This document shows positions 33,107-40,495 of a DNA stretch of 64,000 nt, piece after piece. Positions within the stretch are counted from its first letter, which is position 1. Every line of letters begins with the position of its first letter. Location of the stretch: positions 50,358-114,357 of the forward strand of contig PQAF01000040.1 of NCBI GenBank assembly GCA_003105015.1, read 5' to 3'. The notes beneath the pieces are model-generated. The model was given only the letters and a program-made list of their open reading frames with translations, searched no databases and was not told the DNA's origin. Position numbers and translations under genes: made by a program. The DNA is from Rhodocyclales bacterium (GTDB lineage Bacteria > Pseudomonadota > Gammaproteobacteria > Burkholderiales > Rhodocyclaceae).

Positions 33107-34243
33107 TCAGAACAGCTCTTCTTCGCCCAGCGTCTCGAGGAAGGCCTCGATGCGGATTCGGAACGGCCCGAGCGGGTTGGTGATGTCGAATTCCAGGAAC
33201 AGCGTCGGGATGCCGTTCGCCTCCAGGTGCCGCTTCAGGTCCGGATAGTCCCCCTCGTGCGGATCGCAGAATTTCTGCTGCAGGAACACCGCAGCCCTGG
33301 CGTTGTAGTCCTTGGCCAGCTTCAGCACATGGTCGAAGCGGGTGTGCGCCGGATAGTCCTTGGTCGGGCAGGCCGGACGCTCGCAGTAGCGGTCGGCGAT
33401 GGTGGCGATCGGGTCGTCCTGCACGCGCGCCTCGTTCCAGAAGTAGCGGGTGCCCGAGCACTGGTCGTCGATGACGATGGTGGAGCCGACGGACTCGACC
33501 ATGGCCATGAAGGACACGTCGTCGTTCTCCGAGCCGATGGTCATGAAGCGGATGCCCTCGGGTCGGTCGTTCTTGCGCTTCGGCAGTTCGGCCAGGACGC
33601 GCTTGAGTTCCTTGTTGTGCTCTTCCTTGTCCACGAACTGGGCGGTGATCGAAGCATAGAGTGCCTCGACGCCGGTGACGCGCGGATTGGTTTCCTTGCG
33701 GTACTCGAACAGCTCGCGCAGCAGACGGCGGTTCTCGTTGACGATCTCGATGCCGCGCTTGAGGTCGGCATCCGGCAGCTTCTTGCCGATGACCCCTTCC
33801 ATGTACTCGCGGAACTTCTTCACCTCCGCGTAATGCTGGGCACGGGCGAAGCGCGACTGCACTTCGTTCGGCATCGGCAGGTAGTAGTCCCACTTGACGG
33901 TCGGCACGTGCATGCGCCAGGAATTGAAGGCCTGGCGGTACTGGATGCACGACTGGGTCAGCGTCACGCCCTCGCAGTACTCGTAGCGGCCGAGCAGGCC
34001 CTGCGCCAGCGAGTCGCGGCAGAACGGACAGAACATGCCGAAAATGTGCGGCTCGGTCACGTTCTGAGGTTCGTGGGCGCCCAGCACGCGAACCGGCAGC
34101 ATGCCGGCGGCGATCAGGATTTCCTCGGGCGTGTAGGTGCACATGGTTGCCACGACCTGGCCGCCGGTACGGCTCTTCCAGGCGCGGGCATAGTCGTGGC
34201 GCTTTTCGTACCACTCCTTGAACTGGTCAAACAATCCGCTCAT
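33107..34243 (-). CDS. bzdN: Benzoyl-CoA reductase, active-site subunit (BzdN/BcrC-like)
   Basis: This 378-residue subunit is the first gene of the minus-strand operon. HgdB-family features include [38 protein letters not shown] and [16 protein letters not shown], which hold the cluster cysteines. It pairs with the 436-residue subunit to form the ring-reducing module that receives electrons from the ATPase dimer. The leader of about 108 nt contains TGCA operator-like repeats, and a class II FNR-type promoter lies upstream at 34359-34400. Confidence 0.92.
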   Translation of the reverse strand: MSGLFDQFKEWYEKRHDYARAWKSRTGGQVVATMCTYTPEEILIAAGMLPVRVLGAHEPQNVTEPHIFGMFCPFCRDSLAQGLLGRYEYCEGVTLTQSCIQYRQAFNSWRMHVPTVKWDYYLPMPNEVQSRFARAQHYAEVKKFREYMEGVIGKKLPDADLKRGIEIVNENRRLLRELFEYRKETNPRVTGVEALYASITAQFVDKEEHNKELKRVLAELPKRKNDRPEGIRFMTIGSENDDVSFMAMVESVGSTIVIDDQCSGTRYFWNEARVQDDPIATIADRYCERPACPTKDYPAHTRFDHVLKLAKDYNARAAVFLQQKFCDPHEGDYPDLKRHLEANGIPTLFLEFDITNPLGPFRIRIEAFLETLGEEELF

Positions 34244-34305
34244 CGTCGATCCCCTGGTGTTTGGCGTAAGGGCCTGGACCCTTCACGCCGTTGTTCCTCG
34301 TGATA

Positions 34306-34339
34306 TGCATTATTGTGCGTTTGCGTTAATTGCTATGCA
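34306..34339 (-). promoter_or_regulatory. TGCA operator-like repeats downstream of the bzdN promoter
   Basis: TGCA at 34306-34309 is followed after 6 bases by TGCG (34316-34319), close to the TGCA-N6-TGCA core of BzdR operators known from Azoarcus, and another TGCA is at 34336-34339. They fall about 13-47 nt downstream of the predicted start site, fitting a repressor of the minus-strand operon. No bzdR gene is in the window. Confidence 0.45.
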
Positions 34340-34358
34340 CGATAAAGCATTGGTGCCG

Positions 34359-34400
34359 ATTCTAGAAACCATTTTGACCACAAGGTTTGACCTGCATCAA
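34359..34400 (-). promoter_or_regulatory. FNR-type class II promoter for bzdN operon
   Basis: The 14-bp box TTGACCTGCATCAA (34387-34400) matches the FNR/ANR consensus TTGAT-N4-ATCAA at 9 of 10 positions. On the minus strand a -10 TAGAAT (34359-34364) lies 22 bp from the box, so the box is centred at about -41.5 from a start near 34352. This is the geometry of oxygen-repressed class II FNR-activated promoters and of the AcpR-dependent bzd promoter of Azoarcus. Confidence 0.8.
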
Positions 34401-34657
34401 GAAAACCGCATTATCCGGCCAAAAGCGTTCTAAATAATTTCTGAAGAGGATGGATAAATAAGCAGTTACGAATACTCTGGATGGCAGCCTGGAATTCTAT
34501 CCAATCCATTGATCTTCATTTGGCATGCCAGAGGGGGCATTATTTGGCACCTTGAGGACGGCTCGACAGAAATGATGGCAACCCTTGTTTTTCATACTGT
34601 TATGAACAATACGGAAAGACAAAGGCCTGTATGGGCGGAAGGTTTTTGCGTTTTCGC

Positions 34658-34700
34658 TTGACGTAGATCAAATATACGCAAGCATCACCTCTCCTAGAAT
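34658..34700 (+). promoter_or_regulatory. FNR-type class II promoter for the bzdV-dch-had-oah operon
   Basis: The box TTGACGTAGATCAA (34658-34671) is the same type as the other one and also matches 9 of 10 consensus positions. A -10 TAGAAT (34695-34700), identical to that of the opposite promoter, lies 23 bp downstream, predicting a start near 34706-34707 and the box centre near -41.5 to -42.5. Anaerobic activation of the lower-pathway operon is inferred. Confidence 0.8.
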
Positions 34701-34708
34701 CGCCACAA

Positions 34709-34756
34709 TGCATTCTAATACCTGCTAAATTATATGCATGCGCTATTATGCATGCA
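34709..34756 (+). promoter_or_regulatory. TGCA operator-like repeats at the bzdV transcription start
   Basis: Four TGCA motifs occur within 48 bp: 34709-34712, 34735-34738, 34749-34752 and 34753-34756. The last three lie in a near-palindromic block of two ATGCATGC-type elements (34734-34757). They overlap the predicted start site and leader, the position expected for a BzdR-like repressor. The assignment to BzdR is inference from motif type. Confidence 0.5.
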
Positions 34757-34786
34757 TAGGATCGCAGGATGCGAGGGAAGCCGAAC

Positions 34787-37324
34787 ATGGAAACAATCAC
34801 GCAAACGGTCAGATGGTGGAAGCCCGCCGCGAAGACGGCCCCGCCCGCGTCCTTGGTGACGATCACCCTGGACGGCAAGAAGGTCGAAGCGCCCGCAGGG
34901 TCTTCCCTGCTCTCCGCCGCCACCGCCGCCGGCATCTACATTCCCTCGCTGTGCGCCCACCCGGATCTGCCGCCTTCCTGCCAGCGCGGTGCCGGCGACA
35001 GCGGCTGCAACCTCTGCGTGGTCGAGATCGCCGGCACGTCCGGCATGCGCACCTCATGCTCCATTGCCGTCGAGGACGGCATGGCGGTGACGACCAAGTC
35101 GCCGGCCATCGACAAGCTGCGCCAGGAGCGCATTGCGAAAATCCTCGGCAACCATCCGCACAACTGCCTCACCTGCCCGCAGCGAGAGGGCTGCAGCCGC
35201 ACCACCTGCTCCTTCGGCAACCCGGTCGAGCAGCGCTGCTGCTCCATCTTCCACACCTGCGAACTGCGCAAGGTATCCGACTACATCGGCATCCCGGCGA
35301 CGACGCCGAACTACAAGCACATCCAGCTGCCCGTCATCAAGGACGAACCCTTCTACGACCGTGACTACAACCTGTGCATCGACTGCCGCCGCTGCCTGGT
35401 GGCCTGCAACGAGGTGCGCGGCGTCGGCTGCCTGGTGGTGAAGGAGACCGAGGGCCGCAAGTGGGTCGGCACCATCGCGCCGACGCTGATCGAGTCCGGC
35501 TGCAAGTTCTGCTCCGCCTGCGTCACCGTCTGCCCGACCGGCGCCCTGATGGACCGCACGCTCGACGTGGCGCGCAAGGAAGCGTCGCAGGTGCCGTGCA
35601 AGCACACCTGCCCGGCCGGCATCGACGTGCCGCGCTACGTGCAGCTGGTCGGTCTCGGCAAGTATTCCGAGGCGGTCGCCGTGGTGCGCGAGAAGCTGCC
35701 CTTCCCCGGCATTCTCGGCCGCGCCTGCTTCTCGCCCTGCGAGTCGGCCTGCCGTCGCAAGCACCTCGACGAGCCGGTCTCGATCCGCTCGCTCAAGCGC
35801 ATCGCCGCCGACAACGACACCGGTCTGTGGCGCCAGTACTCGAAGCAGCTGCCGCCGACGGGCAAGAAGGCCGCCATCATCGGCGCCGGTCCGGCCGGCC
35901 TCACCGCCGCCTACTACCTTGCCAAGAAGGGTCACAGTGTCACGGTGTTCGACGCCCTGCCCGCCGCCGGCGGCATGGCACGCTACGGCATCCCCTCCTA
36001 TCGCGTGCCGCTCGAGGTCATCGACAAGGAGGTCGCCGAAGTCACCGCGCTCGGCGTCGACATCCGCTACAACAGCCGCGTCGAGAAGATCGACGACCTC
36101 TTCGCCCAGGGCTATGAGGCCACCTTCATCGGCATCGGCGCCCAGGGGGGCGACAAGCTCGGCCTGCCCGGCGACAGCCTGCCCAACGTCATCGACAGCC
36201 CGACCTTCCTGCGCGCCGTCACCCTGGGCCTGATCGGCACGCCGGGCACCGACATCGTCATCGGCAAGAAAGTGGCGGTCATCGGCGGCGGCAACGTCGC
36301 CACCGACAACGCCCGCTCCTCGCGCCGCTTCGGCGCCGCGGTGGACATGGTCTATCGCCGCACGCGCGAAGAGATGCCGGCGCGCGAGGACGAGGTCCAG
36401 GGCTGCATCGACGAGGGCGTCAACCTGCGCTTCCTGCTGGCGCCGAAGAAGATCGAGCTGAACGAGTCCGGCAGCTCGCGCCTCAAGATCACCTACGCCA
36501 AGATGGAACTCGGCGAGCCCGATGCCTCAGGCCGCCGCCGTCCGGTGGAAATCCCCGGCAGCGAGTTCACCGAGGACGTCGACCTGGTCATCGCCGCCAT
36601 CGGCCAGTATCCGAAGAAATACGAGGGCTTCGGCGTGCAGACCGACGGCAAGGGCCGCATCGTCGTGCGCGAGGACAGCATGCTCACCAGCCGGCCCGGC
36701 GTGTATGCCGGCGGCGACTGCGTGCTCGGCCCGTCGACCCTGATCGAATCCGTCGCCCAGGGCCGCGTCGCCGCATCCGCGATCGATAGTCAGCTCGGCG
36801 GGGACGGCGACATCGAAGAGACCCTGCTGCCAGACTGGGACACCGATCCGCACATCGGCCGCGACGAGGGCTTCAACCAGGTGAAGCGCTTCCACCCGAT
36901 CTTCATCGACCCGGCCCAGCGCGACAACTGGGACGAGGTCGAGCTCGGCTTCGACGCGCAGACCGCCCAGGCCGAAGCGCTGCGCTGCCTGAAGTGCAAC
37001 CTGGCGGCAAACATCGAGGACATGGTGCTGCCGCCCGAATCCTGGCTGGAGCTGAACGAGGCCAACGTCGCCGGCGTAACGACGGAATCCGGCGTCTACC
37101 AGATCCTCGACGCCGACAAGAAGGTGCTGGCCATCAAGGGCGTGGAGAACCTGCGCGAAGGGCTGCAGGGCATGATCGGCAAGTCCGACGAGGCGAAGTT
37201 CTTCGTCTTCGAGGAGGCGCCCTTCTTCAGCCAGCGCGAGAACCAGCTGGTGCAGGCCTTCATGGAGCAATACGGCTCGATGCCGAAGGGCGTCGGCGCC
37301 GACGAGATGGACGATCTCTTCTGA
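34787..37324 (+). CDS. bzdV: Large Fe-S flavoprotein NAD(P)H:ferredoxin oxidoreductase (BzdV-like)
   Basis: This 845-residue multidomain enzyme has an N-terminal NuoG-like [2Fe-2S] domain (CQRGAGDSGCNLC), a His-Cys cluster HPHNCLTCPQREGC, a two-[4Fe-4S] domain (CIDCRRCLVAC and CKFCSACVTVCP), then a glutamate-synthase-beta-like module with CKHTCPAGID, FAD motif IIGAGPAGLTAAYYLA and NAD(P)H motif VIGGGNVATDNA, and a C-terminal tail. In Azoarcus BzdV is proposed to reduce the ferredoxin of benzoyl-CoA reductase. The ATG at 34787 is preferred over 34769 because GAGGGAAG precedes it. It heads the plus-strand operon; dch follows after 13 bp. Confidence 0.88.
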   Translation: METITQTVRWWKPAAKTAPPASLVTITLDGKKVEAPAGSSLLSAATAAGIYIPSLCAHPDLPPSCQRGAGDSGCNLCVVEIAGTSGMRTSCSIAVEDGMAVTTKSPAIDKLRQERIAKILGNHPHNCLTCPQREGCSRTTCSFGNPVEQRCCSIFHTCELRKVSDYIGIPATTPNYKHIQLPVIKDEPFYDRDYNLCIDCRRCLVACNEVRGVGCLVVKETEGRKWVGTIAPTLIESGCKFCSACVTVCPTGALMDRTLDVARKEASQVPCKHTCPAGIDVPRYVQLVGLGKYSEAVAVVREKLPFPGILGRACFSPCESACRRKHLDEPVSIRSLKRIAADNDTGLWRQYSKQLPPTGKKAAIIGAGPAGLTAAYYLAKKGHSVTVFDALPAAGGMARYGIPSYRVPLEVIDKEVAEVTALGVDIRYNSRVEKIDDLFAQGYEATFIGIGAQGGDKLGLPGDSLPNVIDSPTFLRAVTLGLIGTPGTDIVIGKKVAVIGGGNVATDNARSSRRFGAAVDMVYRRTREEMPAREDEVQGCIDEGVNLRFLLAPKKIELNESGSSRLKITYAKMELGEPDASGRRRPVEIPGSEFTEDVDLVIAAIGQYPKKYEGFGVQTDGKGRIVVREDSMLTSRPGVYAGGDCVLGPSTLIESVAQGRVAASAIDSQLGGDGDIEETLLPDWDTDPHIGRDEGFNQVKRFHPIFIDPAQRDNWDEVELGFDAQTAQAEALRCLKCNLAANIEDMVLPPESWLELNEANVAGVTTESGVYQILDADKKVLAIKGVENLREGLQGMIGKSDEAKFFVFEEAPFFSQRENQLVQAFMEQYGSMPKGVGADEMDDLF

Positions 37325-37337
37325 AACGGGAAAAACA

Positions 37338-38111
37338 ATGGAATCCTTCAAGTTCCTGAACTACACCGTCGCCGACGCGCTGGCGACCATCACCATCAAC
37401 CGGCCGCCGCACAACGTTCTCGACATCGCCCTGATGGAGGAGCTGAACCGCGCGCTCGACATCGCCGCGCGCGAGGAATCGGCCAAGGTGCTGATGATCA
37501 CCGCCGCCGGCGAGAAAGTGTTCTCCGCCGGCGTCGACGTCATGGACCACACGCCGGACAAGGTCGTGCAGATGATCGACGTCTTCCACGGCATCCTCAA
37601 GCGACTGATGGTGTTCCCGCTGCCGACCGTGGCGGCGCTCAACGGCTCGGCCATGGGCGGCGGCTGCGAGCTGGCGCTCGCCTGCGACATGGTGGTCGCC
37701 ACCGAGGATGCCAGGATCGGCCAGCCGGAGATCAAGCTCGGCGTCTTCCCGCCCATCGCGGCGATCCTCATGCCGCGCATCATCGCCCTGCCGAAAGTCA
37801 TGGAACTGCTGCTCGGCGGCGGCCTGATCACCGCCCAGGAAGCGCTCAACCTCGGCCTGCTCAACCGCGTCTTCCCGCGCGCCAGCTTCGCCCAGGACAC
37901 GCGTGCCTTCCTCGACCAGTTCCTCGGCCTGTCGCGCGTGGCGCTGATGTACACCAAGAAGGCCGTGCGCGAGGCGGCCGGCAAGCCCTTCTTCGAGGCG
38001 CTGTTCACCGTCGAGCAGATCTATCTCAAGGACCTGATGGCCACCGCCGATGCCGTCGAAGGACTGAACTCCTTCATGGAAAAGCGCAAGCCGGTCTGGA
38101 AGAACAAGTAA
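37338..38111 (+). CDS. dch: Cyclohexa-1,5-diene-1-carbonyl-CoA hydratase
   Basis: This 257-residue crotonase-fold enzyme adds water to the dienoyl-CoA made by benzoyl-CoA reductase, forming 6-hydroxycyclohex-1-ene-1-carbonyl-CoA. Oxyanion-hole segments are EKVFSAGVDVMDH and AALNGSAMGGGCELALACDMVVA; EIKLGVFPPIAAILMPR is typical of this hydratase group. The specific function rests on context: it lies between the oxidoreductase and the had and oah genes (BzdW position in Azoarcus). Confidence 0.92.
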   Translation: MESFKFLNYTVADALATITINRPPHNVLDIALMEELNRALDIAAREESAKVLMITAAGEKVFSAGVDVMDHTPDKVVQMIDVFHGILKRLMVFPLPTVAALNGSAMGGGCELALACDMVVATEDARIGQPEIKLGVFPPIAAILMPRIIALPKVMELLLGGGLITAQEALNLGLLNRVFPRASFAQDTRAFLDQFLGLSRVALMYTKKAVREAAGKPFFEALFTVEQIYLKDLMATADAVEGLNSFMEKRKPVWKNK

Positions 38112-38127
38112 AACCACTGGAGGAGCA

Positions 38128-39198
38128 ATGATCCCGAAAACCATCCACACCTGGCAGATGACCGAGCCGGGCAAGCTCGTGCGCACGGAGATCCCGATGC
38201 CGGCGCTCGGCCCCGGCGAGGCGCTCGTCGAGATCCGCGGCTGCGGCGTCTGCCACACCGACCTGTCCTACTTCTACATGGGCGTGCCGACGGTGCAGAA
38301 GCCGCCGCTCTCCCTCGGCCACGAGATTTCCGGCGTGGTCGTCGCCGGCGACGAACCCCTGATGATCGGCAAGGAAGTCATCGTCCCGGCGGTGCTCCCC
38401 TGCAACAACTGCGAAATCTGCAAGTCGGGCCGCGGCAACCGCTGCCTGAACCAGAAGATGCCGGGCAACTCGATGGGCATCTACGGCGGCTACTCCAGCC
38501 ACATCCCGGTGCCGGCCAAGGACCTCTGCGTGGTGCATGACCGCAAGGGCATTCCGCTCGAGCACCTCTCGGTGGTGGCCGACGCCGTCACCACGCCCTA
38601 CCAGGCGGCCAAGCGCGCCAACCTGAAGGCCGGGGATCTGGTCATCGTCATCGGCGCTGCCGGCGGCGTCGGCAGCTTCATGACGCAGACCGCCAAGGGC
38701 TTCGGCGCCAAGGTGGTGATCGGCATCGACATCAACGACGAGAAGCTGGAGTTCATGAAGGGCTACGGCGCCGATGCCGTCATCAACCCGAAGGGCAAGA
38801 GCGCCAAGGAAGTGAAGGAGCTCTTCAAGGCCATCTGCAAGGAAAAGGGCGTCCCCTCCAACTACGGCTGGAAGATCTTCGAGGTGACGGGCACCAAGCC
38901 CGGCCAGGAACTGGCCCTGTCCCTGCTCTCCTTCGTCGGCACCCTGGTCATCGTCGGCTACGGCACGGACGAGACCTCCTACATGCTGTCGAAGCTGATG
39001 GCCTTCGACGCCGAACTGATCGGCACCTGGGGCTGCCCGCCCTCGGCCTACCCGCAGGTGCTCGACATGTGCGTGGACGGCCGCATCGCCCTCGGCCCCT
39101 TCGTCGAGACGCGGCCGATGAGCCAGATCGAGCAAGTCTTCGACGAAGCCCACCACGGCAAGCTGAAGAAGCGCGTCGTGCTCACCCCCGATTTCTGA
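38128..39198 (+). CDS. had: 6-hydroxycyclohex-1-ene-1-carbonyl-CoA dehydrogenase
   Basis: This 356-residue zinc-dependent medium-chain alcohol dehydrogenase has catalytic-zinc ligand motif GCGVCHTDLS and GHEISG, structural-zinc cysteines CNNCEICKSGRGNRC, and Rossmann motif GAAGGVGSF. It oxidises the product of Dch with NAD+ to 6-oxocyclohex-1-ene-1-carbonyl-CoA (Had of Thauera, BzdX position in Azoarcus). AGGAG precedes the ATG. It is 16 bp after dch. Confidence 0.93.
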   Translation: MIPKTIHTWQMTEPGKLVRTEIPMPALGPGEALVEIRGCGVCHTDLSYFYMGVPTVQKPPLSLGHEISGVVVAGDEPLMIGKEVIVPAVLPCNNCEICKSGRGNRCLNQKMPGNSMGIYGGYSSHIPVPAKDLCVVHDRKGIPLEHLSVVADAVTTPYQAAKRANLKAGDLVIVIGAAGGVGSFMTQTAKGFGAKVVIGIDINDEKLEFMKGYGADAVINPKGKSAKEVKELFKAICKEKGVPSNYGWKIFEVTGTKPGQELALSLLSFVGTLVIVGYGTDETSYMLSKLMAFDAELIGTWGCPPSAYPQVLDMCVDGRIALGPFVETRPMSQIEQVFDEAHHGKLKKRVVLTPDF

Positions 39199-39226
39199 AC
39201 CGAACGAACCACACAGGAGAAACCCC

Positions 39227-40357
39227 ATGGCACTCGAATGGCTGCGCCGCGACAACGAGCTGAAGGATCACCAGCTCTTCGACAATTCCCACTTCGGCAA
39301 GGACGCGCCGACGGTGATCTACGAGGAGCGCCCGGTGCTCGACGACAAGGGCGCCAAGGTCGACGGCCTCTACTCGGCCTGGATCTGGCTGAACAACCCG
39401 TCGCAGTACAACTCCTACACCACCGAGATGGTGAAGGGCGTCATCGCCGGCTTCCAGCGCGCGTCGAGCGACCGCAAGATCGTCGCGGCGGTGTTCACCG
39501 CCGTCGGCGACAAGGCCTTCTGCACCGGCGGCAACACCGCCGAGTATGCAGCCTACTACTCGCGCCGGCCGAATGAATACGGCGAGTACATGGACCTCTT
39601 CAACGCCATGGTCGACGGCATTCTCAACTGCAAGAAGCCGGTGATCTGCCGCGTGAACGGCATGCGCGTTGCCGGCGGCCAGGAGATCGGCATGGCCACC
39701 GACATCACCGTCTCCTCCGACCTCGCCGTGTTCGGCCAGGCCGGCCCCAAGCACGGCTCGGCGCCGGTCGGCGGCTCGACCGACTTCCTGCCCTGGTTCC
39801 TCTCGATGGAAGATGCCATGTACAACTGCATCTCCTGCGAAACCTGGAGCGCCTACAAGATGAAGGCCAAGGGCCTCATCACCAAGGCCGTGCCGGTGCT
39901 GAAGAAGGACGGCAAGTGGGTGCGCAACCCCCTCGTCCGCACCGACACCTACGTCGACGACGGCGAGATCGTCTACGGCGAACCGGTGTCGAAGGAAGAA
40001 GTCGCCAAGGCCAAGGAACTGATGGCCGCCTGCACCACCGACTTCGAGCAGCTCGACGCCGAGGTGAACCGCCTGGTGTGGAAGTTCGCCAACCTGTTCC
40101 CGAACTGCCTGATCAACTCCATCGACGGCATCCGCGGCAAGAAGAAGTTCTTCTGGGACCAGATGAAGCTTGCCAACCGCCACTGGCTGGCCGCCAACAT
40201 GAACCACGAGGCCTGGCTCGGCTTCAACGCCTTCGATGCCAAGAAGCCCACCGGCAAGGACGTCATCGACTTCATCAAGTTCCGCCAGCTCGTCGCCGAA
40301 GGTGCCCTCTTCGACGAGAAGTGGGCCGAGCAGGTGATGGCGAAGCCGAAAGGTTGA
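39227..40357 (+). CDS. oah: 6-oxocyclohex-1-ene-1-carbonyl-CoA hydrolase (ring opening)
   Basis: This 376-residue crotonase-family enzyme is longer than ordinary hydratases, as is typical for Oah. It adds water to the ring double bond and hydrolytically cleaves the ring to 3-hydroxypimelyl-CoA. Key segments are GDKAFCTGGNTAEYA and RVNGMRVAGGQEIGMATDI, with GGSTDFLPWFLS. The N-terminus MALEWLRRDNELKDHQLFD is characteristic. ACAGGAGAAACCCC provides the ribosome binding site. A strong terminator follows 8 bp after the stop. Confidence 0.94.
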   Translation: MALEWLRRDNELKDHQLFDNSHFGKDAPTVIYEERPVLDDKGAKVDGLYSAWIWLNNPSQYNSYTTEMVKGVIAGFQRASSDRKIVAAVFTAVGDKAFCTGGNTAEYAAYYSRRPNEYGEYMDLFNAMVDGILNCKKPVICRVNGMRVAGGQEIGMATDITVSSDLAVFGQAGPKHGSAPVGGSTDFLPWFLSMEDAMYNCISCETWSAYKMKAKGLITKAVPVLKKDGKWVRNPLVRTDTYVDDGEIVYGEPVSKEEVAKAKELMAACTTDFEQLDAEVNRLVWKFANLFPNCLINSIDGIRGKKKFFWDQMKLANRHWLAANMNHEAWLGFNAFDAKKPTGKDVIDFIKFRQLVAEGALFDEKWAEQVMAKPKG

Positions 40358-40364
40358 GGTAGCC

Positions 40365-40389
40365 GGCCCGCTTCGGCGGGCCTTTTTTT
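40365..40389 (+). terminator. Intrinsic terminator after oah
   Basis: A 7-bp GC stem GGCCCGC/GCGGGCC with a stable TTCG loop followed by seven T. It separates the benzoyl-CoA operon from the indoleacetate-type cluster. Confidence 0.93.
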
Positions 40390-40410
40390 GATTTTCCAGG
40401 CATCCGCGCA

Positions 40411-40444
40411 TTGACTCGCCCGGATGCAATGTATACAGTATCCA
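40411..40444 (+). promoter_or_regulatory. Promoter and 15-bp operator upstream of the OYE-like reductase gene
   Basis: A -35 TTGACT (40411-40416), a 17-bp spacer and a -10-like TACAGT (40434-40439) are overlapped by TGTATACAGTATCCA (40430-40444). The same 15 bases in the same geometry occur upstream of the GntR gene (42520-42534). The core TGTATACA is palindromic, as is usual for GntR/FCD operators. Confidence 0.7.
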
Positions 40445-40495
40445 AAGAAGAGCCGAGACCCTGGAAGCAGGTGTCCGGCACACAGGAGGACAGAC

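Larger units (their letters stand above)
34244..34786. promoter_or_regulatory. Divergent regulatory region between the two benzoyl-CoA pathway operons
   Basis: This 543-bp AT-richer gap separates bzdN (minus) from the bzdV-like gene (plus). It holds two FNR-type promoters and two groups of TGCA motifs, listed separately. The centre (about 34401-34657) has no gene; the only clear structure seen there is a 10-bp palindrome TGGCATGCCA at 34521-34530. Confidence 0.8.

Noticed and set aside
30007..34243. Thauera-type BcrABCD benzoyl-CoA reductase.
   Set aside because: Both ATPase subunits are short (269 and 297 residues), whereas the Thauera type has one of about 438, and a BzdV-like oxidoreductase is present; the Azoarcus bzd type fits.
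34521..34550. Possible sigma-54 promoter around TGGCATGCCA and TTTGGCAC.
   Set aside because: No GC dinucleotide at the correct -12 spacing follows; only the palindrome itself is real.
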